A stretch of DNA of 46,309 nucleotides from a virus, in the IMG/VR virus record IMGVR_UViG_3300035698_028977, positions 1 through 46,309 of that record. The stretch is one strand, 5' to 3'. This document shows, one piece after another, positions 20,848 through 30,222 of this stretch. Positions within the stretch are counted from its first letter, which is position 1, and the number at the start of each line of letters is the position of its first letter. The notes beneath the pieces are model-generated. The model did not search any database, was not told where the DNA came from, and saw only the letters and a list, made by a program, of their open reading frames with translations. The translations under genes and the position numbers were made by a program.

Positions 20848-21734
20848 TGAAGAATGTCAAAGACACGAGTAAGACGCTGCCCAAGGTCAGGGGCACGGGT
20901 CCGAAGCTCAAACGGGTGGACCGGGCCAAGGTGGCAGAAGCTCTTGGCGCAGAACCTGGACCCCGACCGAAGGTGCGGCCACGACCGGGGCAGGAATCGA
21001 AGATTAGGAGAACATCGGAGGATGTGACAGATCTGACTGATCGCCGGTTCCAGAAAAACCTTGTTGAGCCCCTGAAAGAGGCTCTGGGTCCGGACTTCGG
21101 AGAAGAGGCCATCGTCAGCGGGCTCACCGAAGCGGCCGAACGACACAAGGCATACGAAGCATTCGACGCAGCCAGAGCCAAGGACATGCGCAAGAGAGGG
21201 CTGAATCCGGCGACATGCTACTGCTTTCCATGTGTATATCACCTGGAAAACCAGACAAAACCTCCGGAGGACGCCGTAGGCGAGGGCGAAGGCACACAGG
21301 CTGTTCTCCATCCTACAGCGCCGAAATGCTCCAAAGGTAGCCAATGGGCCGCTAGGTGTCTGTTTCACATGCTGGACCCGCCGCCGAACAGCCTGAACTA
21401 CGATGGGCCTATCCCGACCCATCAGAAAGCGCTCGACATTCTAGTCGTGGAAGGGCTGCTCAAGTCCGAAAACGACAGCTATCTGTGGGAAGACCCCCAG
21501 ACCGGGAAAGCTCTGAGTCAACAAGCCCGGGGCAAGACCCTGCTCCCGTTGACCCAGAACGAGTTGCGTCTGATCGTGCGTGATGCTCTGATGCGTATCG
21601 TGCGGGCGAATGCGGAACACGGTGGCGGGCGCATCCTCGATGAAGATGATATCGACATCGCAGCCCGCAACGTAGCGGTATCTGCCGAGGCTGTCTGCGG
21701 CATCTATCCGAATATCCGGTTGAGGATGTGTTGA
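20847..21734 (+). CDS. Unknown 295-residue protein with Cys clusters
   Basis: Start at 20847 shares TGATG with the previous stop. The first 60 residues are Lys/Arg/Pro-rich and probably disordered. CYCFPC and a later CSKG...CLFH may bind zinc. The C-terminal third is helical. No recognised family; probably nucleic-acid-binding, judged only from its basic start and Cys pairs. Confidence 0.62.
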   Translation: MKNVKDTSKTLPKVRGTGPKLKRVDRAKVAEALGAEPGPRPKVRPRPGQESKIRRTSEDVTDLTDRRFQKNLVEPLKEALGPDFGEEAIVSGLTEAAERHKAYEAFDAARAKDMRKRGLNPATCYCFPCVYHLENQTKPPEDAVGEGEGTQAVLHPTAPKCSKGSQWAARCLFHMLDPPPNSLNYDGPIPTHQKALDILVVEGLLKSENDSYLWEDPQTGKALSQQARGKTLLPLTQNELRLIVRDALMRIVRANAEHGGGRILDEDDIDIAARNVAVSAEAVCGIYPNIRLRMC

Positions 21735-21735
21735 G

Positions 21736-21871
21736 TTCATTTTCATCATCGGGTATGATGTCTACACGGACACCTGCTACGTGTGGTCGTGGGAGGACGT
21801 TGAACATCTGAAAAATTCTGTCACCATTCTGCCCCGAAGCCGCAGAACGGTGGGACAAATTGCGGGCGTAA
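21736..21871 (+). pseudogene. Remnant of tRNA-linked PD-(D/E)XK endonuclease (C-terminal end, frameshifted)
   Basis: The frame reads [20 protein letters not shown] and EHLKNSVTI, then after one frameshift PEAAERWDKLRA and stop. This is the C-terminal end of the endonuclease at 43018 ([20 protein letters not shown] ... [10 protein letters not shown]). The stop TAA (21869-21871) consists of bases 8-10 of tRNA-Gly, exactly as in the intact gene. Confidence 0.8.
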
Positions 21872-21933
21872 CTCAGTGGTAGAGTGCAACCTTCCCAAGG
21901 TTGACGTCGCGAGTTCAAATCTCGTCGCCCGCT
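21862..21933 (+). tRNA. tRNA-Gly(CCC)
   Basis: 72 bases. Acceptor GCGGGCG/CGCCCGC, anticodon arm CAACC-TTCCCAA-GGTTG, T-arm GCGAG-TTCAAAT-CTCGT. Its first 10 bases also encode the end of the endonuclease remnant. Confidence 0.92.
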
Positions 21934-21940
21934 CTTGAAA

Positions 21941-21968
21941 GTCGCGGGTTCAAGTCCCGCTATCCGTT
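21941..21968 (+). pseudogene. 3' tRNA fragment (T-arm and acceptor strand)
   Basis: GCGGG-TTCAAGT-CCCGC is a perfect T-arm followed by TATCCGT, like an acceptor strand, but no 5' half is present. It stands directly after tRNA-Gly, the same arrangement as at 42919 and 45376. Confidence 0.6.
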
Positions 21969-22092
21969 CTCTAGGTGTCGTTCACTAACTTCGTTACTGG
22001 AAAGGATATCCCATGTCAGTACTTTGAATTCCCAGCCACGACAACAGCGACGGTGTTGTTGGACAGGTCGGGAACCTGACAGGGGGTGTCCT

Positions 22093-22302
22093 ATGTCTCA
22101 CCGAACCCTTCACTTCTGTTTCTTCGGCCGCCTGGACTTCCAACTGCCCCATTCGGGGAAACACTGGTATCGAAGCCAGTTTCTGCCTCCTGGTTGCCGG
22201 AGGTGGTACAAGAAACAGGCTGTCCGGAAGATGCGCCGATGGGCCAAGAGGGACCCGGAGAACGCTCCGACCAAGCGGGCCTACTCGGACGACTGGTGGT
22301 AG
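22093..22302 (+). CDS. Unknown 69-residue Trp-rich basic protein
   Basis: AGGGGG lies 7 bases before the ATG. Leader hairpins (ACAACA/TGTTGT and CAGGT/ACCTG) precede it. The protein has many Trp, Arg and Lys residues (CRRWYKKQAVRKMRRWAKRD) and ends SDDWW, a style common among small proteins of large phages. Probably nucleic-acid- or host-protein-binding; not known. Confidence 0.6.
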   Translation: MSHRTLHFCFFGRLDFQLPHSGKHWYRSQFLPPGCRRWYKKQAVRKMRRWAKRDPENAPTKRAYSDDWW

Positions 22303-22601
22303 CGGCTACTGGAAGGCGGACCAGTCGTGCCCACCGTCATGGGACAAATCCCACCCATAGGGCCGGAACAGAATCACGGACGGTTGCCCGCAACCTATTG
22401 CATCACCTGATTCAAGTACACGTATGGATCCCTGTCCAGAGGGGGAGCACCTGGATTACCCGTACTTTGCGGAACCGTCGCTCCCCCTCCGTCGGGCCGT
22501 ATACAAGATGGCACAAAGCTCTACACCAGATCGTCAATTCTTGTAGCGTTTGTCGCTTGAGCACGAACGAGGTCTTCTTCATGGGGTTCTTCCTGATCCA
22601 A
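22303..22601 (+). other. 299-base stretch without a firm gene; long-range hairpin
   Basis: GGGGGAGC (22441-22448) pairs perfectly with GCTCCCCC (22480-22487), and GGTTGC-CC-GCAACC lies near 22381. A 40-codon frame starts at 22424 but has no ribosome site. It may be another structured RNA. Nothing else is visible. Confidence 0.3.
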
Positions 22602-22886
22602 TCACCAATTATGATCCAACCCTGCAGCGTAGTTGGTGGCGTTTTCCAGGACCAGCTCCAGCTCGTCCGGCTCCAGCTTGACGGGTTCCCGGGTGTCGGT
22701 ACGGGTACAAGACAGGAGGACCAAGACGACGGTGTTGTCCTCGATGATGGTGAAGTCCTGTGGCCACTGGATGTGGTAGATGACTTCGACAACGGGGGCG
22801 TCCGCGTCCGGTGTCATTCGCTCGAATTGAACGTGTAGGAGCGGGCGGTCATCGACCCCCCGCTCATGGGTGGTCAGGACTTCCAT
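22602..22886 (-). CDS. Unknown 94-residue protein
   Basis: The ATG at 22886 has AGGTGA about 6 bases upstream; a GTG at 22895 would overlap the upstream stop as GTGA. Beta-rich (VVEVIYHIQWPQDFTIIED then NTVVLVLLSC), acidic end. No family recognised. Last gene of a short leftward operon. Confidence 0.6.
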   Translation of the reverse strand: MEVLTTHERGVDDRPLLHVQFERMTPDADAPVVEVIYHIQWPQDFTIIEDNTVVLVLLSCTRTDTREPVKLEPDELELVLENATNYAAGLDHNW

Positions 22887-22891
22887 GAGAG

Positions 22892-23365
22892 TCACCTTTC
22901 CGACCGCTGGGCCGCTCCCGTGATGGTAAGCTTGGCGCCCTTGACCCTGACCGACTTCTTGACCTTGGTACGCGGGAGCTTGGCGATGACCTTGTTCTTG
23001 ATGGCCGCCTGGGCGTCGGCGACTCCCTGCTCTTCGAGCAACGCCTTGGTGGCGTCCTTGCCGAGTGTCAAGGCCTCGTCCATCACCTCTGTCAGCATTT
23101 CCAGCGCAGCCTCGCGGGTGGCGCCCATGCGCTTGACCAGCAGAGCCAGGGTCGGCAGCAACGGGATGCTGGCCGTCGGGGCCTTGTCGGTGTCGTGACC
23201 GATTTGCAGTTCGTCCACCTCCAAGGTCATGTTGATGACCAGGCCACGGATGGTCCGGTCCGGGTCAGCACCGTCGCGGGCGTCACCGGCCGTTTTGGCC
23301 ACGACCTTGAGGGCCGCCTTGATGCCCGCCTCAACTGCCAAACGAAGATTGGGGGTGTTGTCCAT
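22892..23365 (-). CDS. Unknown 157-residue protein
   Basis: GGAGAG lies 5 bases before the ATG. The protein alternates helices with a strand-rich part around 41-70 (TIRGLVINMTLEVDELQIG) and has a basic tail. No recognised motif. Confidence 0.65.
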   Translation of the reverse strand: MDNTPNLRLAVEAGIKAALKVVAKTAGDARDGADPDRTIRGLVINMTLEVDELQIGHDTDKAPTASIPLLPTLALLVKRMGATREAALEMLTEVMDEALTLGKDATKALLEEQGVADAQAAIKNKVIAKLPRTKVKKSVRVKGAKLTITGAAQRSER

Positions 23366-23439
23366 GATGTCTCTCCTGGGTTTCAGATTCGCTTCTCACC
23401 CTGTCTACTCAATTGGGGGTGGGGCTAAGCCCCGGAAGG

Positions 23440-24645
23440 TCAGATTTTGAAACTTTTTCGGCGCTTCGATTCACGATCGATAGCTCGGGAGGCCCGACGG
23501 AAGTCATCCTTGTTCATTAGACGACAAGAGTGGAACAGCGGGCAACCGTTGATGGCTCGTGGCCCGGCTTTGTCCATGTACTCCCAGATGAGACCCAGGT
23601 TCTCCGTGTATTGCTTGAACAAACCCAGGCGGGCCGTTTCGTGACGTTCCGTGATGGCCATCCATTCCTTGTGGGCCACACCGACTTCCTTGCATTTGGC
23701 CTTCCACTCGGCTTCGGCATTCTTCTCGAAGTCCTCGAAAGCGGTTTCGTACTTCCGCTCCAACACCTCCTGCTTCGCCCAGACCTCCTCGCACCCCTGT
23801 TCCCAACCGTCCAGGGTCACGTCGTAGGAGTCCTGGAGCATCCGGTTTTGGGTCTCGATGTACGTCCGGTAAGTGTCCAAGTCAGCCTTGTTGGCGGCCT
23901 GCCACTTGATCTTGTGTTTGATGTCGGCAACCTTCTCGGGGTCCTCCTGGACCCATTTGGGAGCGGGAGGCCGTTTCGGCGTCGGGGGCAGCTCCGGCTC
24001 TTTGGGAGCTGCCGGTCGGGGTGGGTACCCTGGTTCGTCGCCGGGGTATTCCGGAAGCTTCTTTTCGGCTTCGTCCATCACGTCGTCAGGTGGGCTGATG
24101 CCCCCAAATGCCAGGGGCATGAAAACTATTCCGACATCGGCCCCCTGACACTGCTTATCGGTCCAGACCTGACCGTCGCAAAAAGCGAGCACAAATTTGC
24201 GGAGCTTGTCGTCGGGGTAGGCACCGATCTCCAGCTCATGGCCCTTGATGGCATCCCGGCCTTGGTACTCCAGACGGAGTGATTCAGACCCGGGCAACAG
24301 ACTCCCGGACATCTGGATGTCCTGTCGGTACTGCTCCAGGGCATCCAATGCCTGGTCTCGGGTGGCGGCGTCGGGCACCTCGAAACAGATGCCCTTCCGG
24401 TTGTTGATGAACAGCCGGTAGGTCGGGCGCTCCCAGATCCAGAATCGAAACTCGGAACCGGTCCAGCAAAAGCTCTGACGCCCCAGCAGACATTGGTGGA
24501 CATGGACCAGGGACTTACCGATGGGCCGCAGGAAGGTCCGCACCCCCTGCATCATCTCCAGGTAGTAGGAGCAGTCCCGTTCTGTCTGCATCAGATTGCC
24601 GACATCGGTCGTCGGGCGGGTTTCGAGGATAGTGCTAGCAGGCAT
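23440..24645 (-). CDS. Unknown 401-residue protein with Pro-rich linker and coiled coil
   Basis: The start at 24645 has GGAGA 7 bases upstream and overlaps the upstream stop by 11 bases. The N-terminal half is globular with an FRFWIWERPTYRLFINNRKG segment. Residues about 215-255 are Pro-rich (PGDEPGYPPRPAAPKEPELP), then comes a long charged helical region, then C..F.SC near the end. Possibly a structural or scaffold protein; no family recognised. Confidence 0.68.
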   Translation of the reverse strand: MPASTILETRPTTDVGNLMQTERDCSYYLEMMQGVRTFLRPIGKSLVHVHQCLLGRQSFCWTGSEFRFWIWERPTYRLFINNRKGICFEVPDAATRDQALDALEQYRQDIQMSGSLLPGSESLRLEYQGRDAIKGHELEIGAYPDDKLRKFVLAFCDGQVWTDKQCQGADVGIVFMPLAFGGISPPDDVMDEAEKKLPEYPGDEPGYPPRPAAPKEPELPPTPKRPPAPKWVQEDPEKVADIKHKIKWQAANKADLDTYRTYIETQNRMLQDSYDVTLDGWEQGCEEVWAKQEVLERKYETAFEDFEKNAEAEWKAKCKEVGVAHKEWMAITERHETARLGLFKQYTENLGLIWEYMDKAGPRAINGCPLFHSCRLMNKDDFRRASRAIDRESKRRKSFKI

Positions 24646-24913
24646 GCCAGTCTCCGAAAATGTCAGCCGGTCCGTCGTCCGGCCCAACAGTCTTGGCCAT
24701 CCCGGTCCAGCCAATGCCCTTGAAGTTGTAGTCACCCCGCTTGATGGCGGCCAATTCGGTATCGACTGCCCTGCCGTAATCCGGGTGCCGCTTCTCTTCG
24801 TCGGCGCATTCCAGACAGATCAGGTCGGTGTTGAACTTGCTCATCGTATGGCTCGTTGCCCTCTCGCCACAGCGTTGGCAGCAGCCATTCCAGTCTTTTG
24901 AGAGATCCATCAT
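24635..24913 (-). CDS. Small zinc-ribbon protein (92 residues)
   Basis: Starts at 24913 with GGAGG just upstream and an ATGA overlap with the previous stop. CQRC and CLEC form a four-Cys zinc ribbon with MSKFNTDLICLECADEE between. HPDYGRA...AIKRGDYNFKGIGW follows. This layout is a common conserved unknown in large phages and some bacteria. Function unknown. Confidence 0.72.
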   Translation of the reverse strand: MMDLSKDWNGCCQRCGERATSHTMSKFNTDLICLECADEEKRHPDYGRAVDTELAAIKRGDYNFKGIGWTGMAKTVGPDDGPADIFGDWHAC

Positions 24914-25263
24914 GCCACCTCCTTGAAGATGCTGGCGGTTGGTCCCATCGAAAGAATGAGATGGTGGATGTCCCGACGAGACAGACTGCGCTCGACCACC
25001 TTCCAGCCGAAGCTTTCCCAACGCCCCTCCGTGGGGACCAGGATGTGGCCATCTCCGGAGGCACATACCACGTCTCGAACCGAATGGCCCCAATCTGCGG
25101 GTTCTCCGATTCCTGTTAAAGCCCACGCTTTGTCATATCGGAGCATGTCCACCGGGAATTCCCCGCTCCCCCGTACGATGAAGTAACGGGGGCGTTTGGT
25201 ATGGGAGCCCCGAGGGGTGTAGGGGTCAACCTCGTTGCCGATCTGGTCAATCCACTTGCTCAT
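24910..25263 (-). CDS. Unknown 117-residue protein
   Basis: Overlaps both neighbours by ATGA. Beta-rich in the first half (PRYFIVRGSGEFPVDMLRYD), ending with a helix. Coupled directly to the CobT-like gene, so it may act with that protein, but no family is recognised. Confidence 0.65.
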   Translation of the reverse strand: MSKWIDQIGNEVDPYTPRGSHTKRPRYFIVRGSGEFPVDMLRYDKAWALTGIGEPADWGHSVRDVVCASGDGHILVPTEGRWESFGWKVVERSLSRRDIHHLILSMGPTASIFKEVA

Positions 25264-27923
25264 CCCGTTTTCCTCATCCGGCGTCCCCGTTTGGGCGCCC
25301 GAATGTCCACCAGCTCATTGAGCTTCGCCAATAAAAGTCTGGGGAAGTCGGCCATCTTGGTCGTGTATACGTTATCCGGGAACAAGGTCTGGACATACTG
25401 AGCCCCATACCCCATCCCCACGCCCACGATGTGGATACCAGCCTGTTTGGCCAACCGGATCTGTCGGTTGATGACCTCGGTGTGCCCTCCGTTCGGGCAG
25501 CCATCTGTCACCACGAACAGGAACCGGTGGGCTTCGTCCCGGTAGTTCAAGGCATCGAGGGCGTACTGAATGCCATCGGACATGGGCGTGCCCCCATTGG
25601 CCCGGGTGTTGGCGAACCGCCAGCGTATCGACTTGAACCGTTCGTGGAACATCTTGAAGATGTCGTACTGCACACCATGCCGACGGTGGTACGTGCCCTT
25701 GTCCTCGGCTGAAACCGGAGCCTCCGCCTGCCAACCGTTGCGGAAACCCAGGACCATTGTCGGAAAATCCAACCCGTCGAACGGCTCCGTCAGGGCCGTC
25801 ATGATCCGGGTGGCGTCCTTTCGGAGCGTGTCCATCGACCCCGATTCATCCAGCACAACCGCTACGGCCATGCTCATGTCCACCTGGATGTCCGGCTGGA
25901 AGTAGGCTCTGGTCGGGAAATCTTGGGCGTTCAGGGCAGCCTTGGAGTCCACCAGGAAACGAGACGACAGCCCCCGACCCTTCGGAACACCATGGACCGT
26001 ATGACTCATCTCGATCGATTTGATGACCGTTCGTAACCGGGCTCGCAGGAAGGCGGTCTCTCGCTTGACCGACCTGATAATTCGGTCGGCGGCTTCACCG
26101 TCGTGAGCCTTCCCTTTGGCTGACGGCTGAACGAGGTGCGCCTCATCCATATCGGGGTCATAAGGGTTCCAGGGAGCCTCACCTTCCCCGATGTCCGAAT
26201 TGTCCTTTTCCCGAACGGCATCGAAGGCATCCTCCAGAGCGGAGTTGCCGTCTTTCAAACCGAGGTCTTTCCCGTCGGCGGCCTGGTCCAGGGCATCCTC
26301 GGCTACATCGGTCCAATCATCCCCAGGGTGGTCCTTCTTGTCGTGGTGGTGTCCCCCGGCACTTCCCGGACATCCCCCACTGTCGGAGCCACCGTCGGTT
26401 TCATCGCCCTGCTTATTCCCGCCGTCGCTTGGGTCTCCCGTGCCCCCGTCGTTTTCGTCGTCACCCTTATCGGCACCCTTGCCGCCGGAGTCACTGTCTT
26501 TGTCTTTCCCATCGTCTTTGGCACCCTTGCCGCTGGAGTCACTGTCGCCGTCCTTGTCTTTCCCGTCGTCTTTGGCACCCTTACCGCCGGAGTCACTGTC
26601 GCCGTCGTCACCTTCCTTACCCGTGTCGCCACCACCGGCTCCGTCGTTTTCGTCGTCACCCTTATCGGCACCCTTACCGCCGGAGCCTCCGGTTTGGTTG
26701 CTATCGTCCTGGCCATCGGCCTTGCTGTCACCCGACTGATCGTCGCCATCGGATTCGTCGCCGTCACTGCCGGCATCGCCAGCAGGACTGTCGAAATCCA
26801 TGTCATCGAACCCGTCGAAGTCCGGACCGTCCTGGCCACTTCCTTGGCCAGGTTGCTGTTGCTGTTTCGGCTCAACCTCCACTTCCTCCTGGAAGCCACA
26901 CACGGTGCAGGTCGCGATACCTACACCCTTGACCTTGCCGCCATTGCCATCCGATTTCGGGCGGACCTTGATCTTGTTGGCGGGGGCACTACATGCCGGG
27001 CACTCCTGATTCCCGTCTCCGGTCTGACCCTGTTGGGCCTGTTCATCTTCGTCGGCGCCCTTGCCCAGTTCGGCCAATTCGGCGATAACGTCCATCGCTA
27101 CTCGGAGGCACCCAAGATCATCGTCCCGGGACATCCCGATGGTTTCCCGAAGCATCGGGGCCAACGGTCCGTTGAGGACCATCTCGACTGCCTTGGGGTT
27201 GTCCTTTTGGTACTGGGCCATGACGAACCGTTGAGTCTCGGTGTTGTAACCCAGCCCCACGTCCCTAAAGACCCCGATGATGACCGAGAGTGCCCCAGAT
27301 TTGCCACCGTGAGCACGCACGTCCAAGGCGCCCTGCTGCTCCTGCAACAGGATGAAATCCTGGAGGTCACAGAGCTTGACGTACACACCGTCGTAGTCCT
27401 CTCGACCCCGGCGCTCGATTCGGATATCCTCAATCACGTTGCTCCACTGTTGGAGCGCCCCGTAATACTTTGACCAATCCTTGACCTTGGCCCACCGGGG
27501 AAGCACCAAGGAAGAAACTTCATCGGCCCGCAATATGCGCCTGCACGAGTACTTGGTGTGGAACGCTTCGTGATACGCCCCACCCGTGAGCCCCAGTGCC
27601 GTTCGAAGCGGGAGCTTGTCAGGCGTATTGGCGATCACGATTTGTGCCTTCGGCGCCCGGTGAGTATTAGCCGACCGGATCCATTGCTCTAGGTCCACCC
27701 CGGTCGGAACACATCCGGGGTTGGCCCCGGCCCACACGCACAGGGCCTTTGTCAGGAACCGGGCCGTCCACCGGTCTGCGTTGAAGAACTGGCTTCCTCG
27801 ACTACAGACCGCAGGCGCGTGCGCACCCAGGATACCGATTACAGACGCCTTGTGCGTCCGGCGGTACTTGTCCCCTCTGATAATGGGGACGGCCTCTTTG
27901 GATGTCGTCTGTGCTGTCTGCAT
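25260..27923 (-). CDS. CobT-like protein: HEXXH N-terminal domain, acidic repeat linker, VWA domain
   Basis: 887 residues. The N-terminal domain carries YHEAFHTKYS (His118-Glu119-x-x-His122), a zincin-like motif. Two CxxC pairs (CPAC, CTVC) may hold zinc near 320-350. Residues about 365-560 are a Gly/Asp/Lys low-complexity linker with repeats of GGKGAKDDGKDKD type. The C-terminal VWA domain has the metal-site motifs DESGSM, TRANGGTPMSDG and VVTDG. CobT partners the AAA+ protein CobS in cobalt chelation and has many relatives that remodel other targets; the divergent CobS-like gene fits this pair. AGGA lies about 12 bases before the start. Confidence 0.85.
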   Translation of the reverse strand: MQTAQTTSKEAVPIIRGDKYRRTHKASVIGILGAHAPAVCSRGSQFFNADRWTARFLTKALCVWAGANPGCVPTGVDLEQWIRSANTHRAPKAQIVIANTPDKLPLRTALGLTGGAYHEAFHTKYSCRRILRADEVSSLVLPRWAKVKDWSKYYGALQQWSNVIEDIRIERRGREDYDGVYVKLCDLQDFILLQEQQGALDVRAHGGKSGALSVIIGVFRDVGLGYNTETQRFVMAQYQKDNPKAVEMVLNGPLAPMLRETIGMSRDDDLGCLRVAMDVIAELAELGKGADEDEQAQQGQTGDGNQECPACSAPANKIKVRPKSDGNGGKVKGVGIATCTVCGFQEEVEVEPKQQQQPGQGSGQDGPDFDGFDDMDFDSPAGDAGSDGDESDGDDQSGDSKADGQDDSNQTGGSGGKGADKGDDENDGAGGGDTGKEGDDGDSDSGGKGAKDDGKDKDGDSDSSGKGAKDDGKDKDSDSGGKGADKGDDENDGGTGDPSDGGNKQGDETDGGSDSGGCPGSAGGHHHDKKDHPGDDWTDVAEDALDQAADGKDLGLKDGNSALEDAFDAVREKDNSDIGEGEAPWNPYDPDMDEAHLVQPSAKGKAHDGEAADRIIRSVKRETAFLRARLRTVIKSIEMSHTVHGVPKGRGLSSRFLVDSKAALNAQDFPTRAYFQPDIQVDMSMAVAVVLDESGSMDTLRKDATRIMTALTEPFDGLDFPTMVLGFRNGWQAEAPVSAEDKGTYHRRHGVQYDIFKMFHERFKSIRWRFANTRANGGTPMSDGIQYALDALNYRDEAHRFLFVVTDGCPNGGHTEVINRQIRLAKQAGIHIVGVGMGYGAQYVQTLFPDNVYTTKMADFPRLLLAKLNELVDIRAPKRGRRMRKTG

Positions 27924-28110
27924 TCGTTCGTTTCCAATCCTTTCGGAACGGGTGCTTTCCCGTCCTTCACCTTATTTACCCGCTCGGGCTGTCGGCTGAG
28001 CCCATTTCTTTTCATTTCTCTTGGTCTTTTTTTACACTTCGTGGGCTTAGCAGCACAAGTAAGCGGGTAGAGAAATTGAGAGTAGGAAACCGCAGTCCGG
28101 GGAGGACGCC

Positions 28111-29337
28111 GTGGTAGACGAAACGAAAACGGGTCTTGAATGTAAAATATGTGGACACATCGAGAAGGACTTTCTCGGCAACCACATCCTAGAGACCCAT
28201 GGGATAACCGCTCAGGAGTACATCGATAAGTATCCGGGCGCGCCCACGGCCAGTCAGCGGCTCATTGACAGGTTCAACGGCGAAAAGAGCCCCCGCCGGG
28301 AGCTCCCGCCTAATCCGGAAGATCTAACAATATCATTCGCGGGTTTCGATTTCCCGGTCAATCCGGGAGTACCTGCAGAGGCCTGTTTGCCGATGCCCGC
28401 TCATTATCGGATCCCCCGATTTGGGGGATTGGGTGAAGACATCCAGCATGCGGCCGTAGCGTTGCGCTTCCGGCGCAGCACCTACATCTGGGGGCTTCCC
28501 GGCAGTGGGAAAGATGCGTTGTTCCACGCCTGGTCGGCTATGACTCGGACCCCCGCCCTCATCCGACAGGTGAAACCAGGCGCTGACATCGAATCCTGGT
28601 TTTTCTCCAGAGGCTTCAACGAGACCGGGACCTTTTGGGAAGAAGGTGAGACCCTCAAGGCCCTTCGGGATGGCTACACGACGGCCGAAGGCACGAAGAT
28701 CCCGTACCTGCTGTTGATTACGGACTTCGACCGGGCCGACAGAGCACAAGCCGAACATATTCGCCTCATCACGGACTCAATCCAGGGACGTATTGATGGT
28801 CCGGCCGGGATGATTTACACGGTGTTTCCTGGAACCATCATAACAGCAACGGCCAACACAGCGGGCTCCGGAGATGATCGGGGTCGAATGATATCGGCCA
28901 ACCCGCTCGATGCTTCCCTGATGGACCGTTTCGAACGCAAGTTCAATTTCCGCTGGATGGACTGGCGGGATGAGGTGGAGATCATTCGAGTCAAATTCCC
29001 CACTTTACTCCACAGGGCACCCTCGGTGTTTGACAAAATGGGATATGTCACGAAGGCCCTCCGGGAGGCCATCCTGAATGGTGACCTCTACGGCGAGTTC
29101 AGCCACCGAGCCCTGTGCAACATCCTGGGCCATGCTAGTGATATGCTGGCATGCAACCCGAACCGCACGGTGCCCAAAAATTTGTTGCGGCTTGCTTCCC
29201 GGGCATGGTTGGACGGACTTCCGGACGAAGAAAATCGGGATATTGCCCGCAAGATCATGGACCCGCACGTCAAGATGCTTGACGAAGGCGACACGTCCCA
29301 CATCAAGGACGGTGGTGTGGCACCTGGATGGAAATGA
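28111..29337 (+). CDS. CobS/MoxR-like AAA+ ATPase with N-terminal Ros/MucR-type zinc finger
   Basis: 408 residues from GTG (GGAGG 6 bases upstream). Residues 11-44 (CKICG...H...H, then GITAQEYIDKYPGA) look like a Ros/MucR-type zinc finger. Walker A is GLPGSGKD (128-135); LLLITDFDRAD is the Walker B region; ITATANTAGSGDDRGR and SLMDRF are sensor and arginine-finger regions as in CobS. It should form an ATP-driven ring working with the VWA protein encoded divergently. The target is unknown. Confidence 0.87.
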   Translation: MVDETKTGLECKICGHIEKDFLGNHILETHGITAQEYIDKYPGAPTASQRLIDRFNGEKSPRRELPPNPEDLTISFAGFDFPVNPGVPAEACLPMPAHYRIPRFGGLGEDIQHAAVALRFRRSTYIWGLPGSGKDALFHAWSAMTRTPALIRQVKPGADIESWFFSRGFNETGTFWEEGETLKALRDGYTTAEGTKIPYLLLITDFDRADRAQAEHIRLITDSIQGRIDGPAGMIYTVFPGTIITATANTAGSGDDRGRMISANPLDASLMDRFERKFNFRWMDWRDEVEIIRVKFPTLLHRAPSVFDKMGYVTKALREAILNGDLYGEFSHRALCNILGHASDMLACNPNRTVPKNLLRLASRAWLDGLPDEENRDIARKIMDPHVKMLDEGDTSHIKDGGVAPGWK

Positions 29338-30221
29338 CAATGACGACCACAAACATCAAAATCAGTGCTTCGAACTTCCGGGAACCCTTACTCCAAATAC
29401 TCGGGAGCCTGACTGAATACAAAGCCAACCGGCCCATAGCGTTCAAGGAAACCTATGACCCCGTTTGCCTTCTCCTGGATATTACCGCGGACCAGTACGG
29501 GAAACAGACCGGGAGTAACTGTAACTGGGTCGAGAAATGGATACAATGGGCGTTTCGAGCTCTCCGCAAGGAAGGGCTTGGAGTTTCGGCTGGGCGCGGT
29601 CAATGGGCATTGACCACCCAAGGGGTCCTCATGGCACAAGCGGCACAAAATCTGACGGCGACCACCATGGACCCAACCCCCGCCAAAATAGCGGCACCCG
29701 TTACCATTCCGGTAATGGGGGTCAGTGTGGCTGTTGGTCCTGGGGAACCGGACAAAGGTAGTTATCATCCTGACCCTTACATCAGGGCACTGGCCGTCCA
29801 AAACACGAAGTGTTTTGGTCACTACACCCCCAAGGGTGGGGCCCTGTGTGAGCACTGTCCGCTTCAAGGACCCTGCAAAAATGCCATGGCAGCCCTATTC
29901 TCAATGATGGCCGGGGAGTTGGCAGTCGGAGACCAAGAAGCAGAACGTGAAGCCGCTCGGGTAAAAGCCCAAGTCCAAACACCAACACCGGACCCCGCTC
30001 CCGCTCCCGCTCCTGCTCCATCCCGCCCTGGATCTCCCCATCAAGGCCAAGGTGGTGGGGAAGCCAAATGGGGGAAAGGTCAAAAGATCGAAATCCAACA
30101 GCAATGCCTTTGCAAAGCCTGTGGTCAAGAAATCCAGCAAGGGGGAGAGGCCGTATGGGTGCGGTCCTCGTCAGGTAATGACAAGGCCGGAGTTTTCCAC
30201 CCCGAGTGTTACGGAGCCTGA
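29334..30221 (+). CDS. Winged-helix and zinc-finger protein, 295 residues
   Basis: Start at 29334 overlaps the ATPase stop (ATGA); ATGs at 29328 and 29340 are possible. Residues about 15-95 resemble a winged helix like the Mrr N-terminal domain (WVEKWIQWAFRALRKEGLGV...WALTTQG). A Cys cluster CEHCPLQGPC follows, then a Pro/Ala linker and a C-terminal CKACGQ...GVFHPEC finger. Likely DNA-binding. Linked in operon to the CobS-like gene. Confidence 0.65.
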   Translation: MTMTTTNIKISASNFREPLLQILGSLTEYKANRPIAFKETYDPVCLLLDITADQYGKQTGSNCNWVEKWIQWAFRALRKEGLGVSAGRGQWALTTQGVLMAQAAQNLTATTMDPTPAKIAAPVTIPVMGVSVAVGPGEPDKGSYHPDPYIRALAVQNTKCFGHYTPKGGALCEHCPLQGPCKNAMAALFSMMAGELAVGDQEAEREAARVKAQVQTPTPDPAPAPAPAPSRPGSPHQGQGGGEAKWGKGQKIEIQQQCLCKACGQEIQQGGEAVWVRSSSGNDKAGVFHPECYGA

Positions 30222-30222
30222 C

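Noticed and set aside
26440-26640. CRISPR-like regular repeat
   Set aside because: The repeats encode the GGKGAKDDGKDKD linker in frame and have no unique spacers.
26136-27473. 445-residue plus-strand frame rich in Val, Ala and Leu
   Set aside because: It lies antisense to the Gly/Asp/Lys-repeat linker of the CobT-like gene; its apparent hydrophobic repeats are the mirror of that low-complexity DNA.
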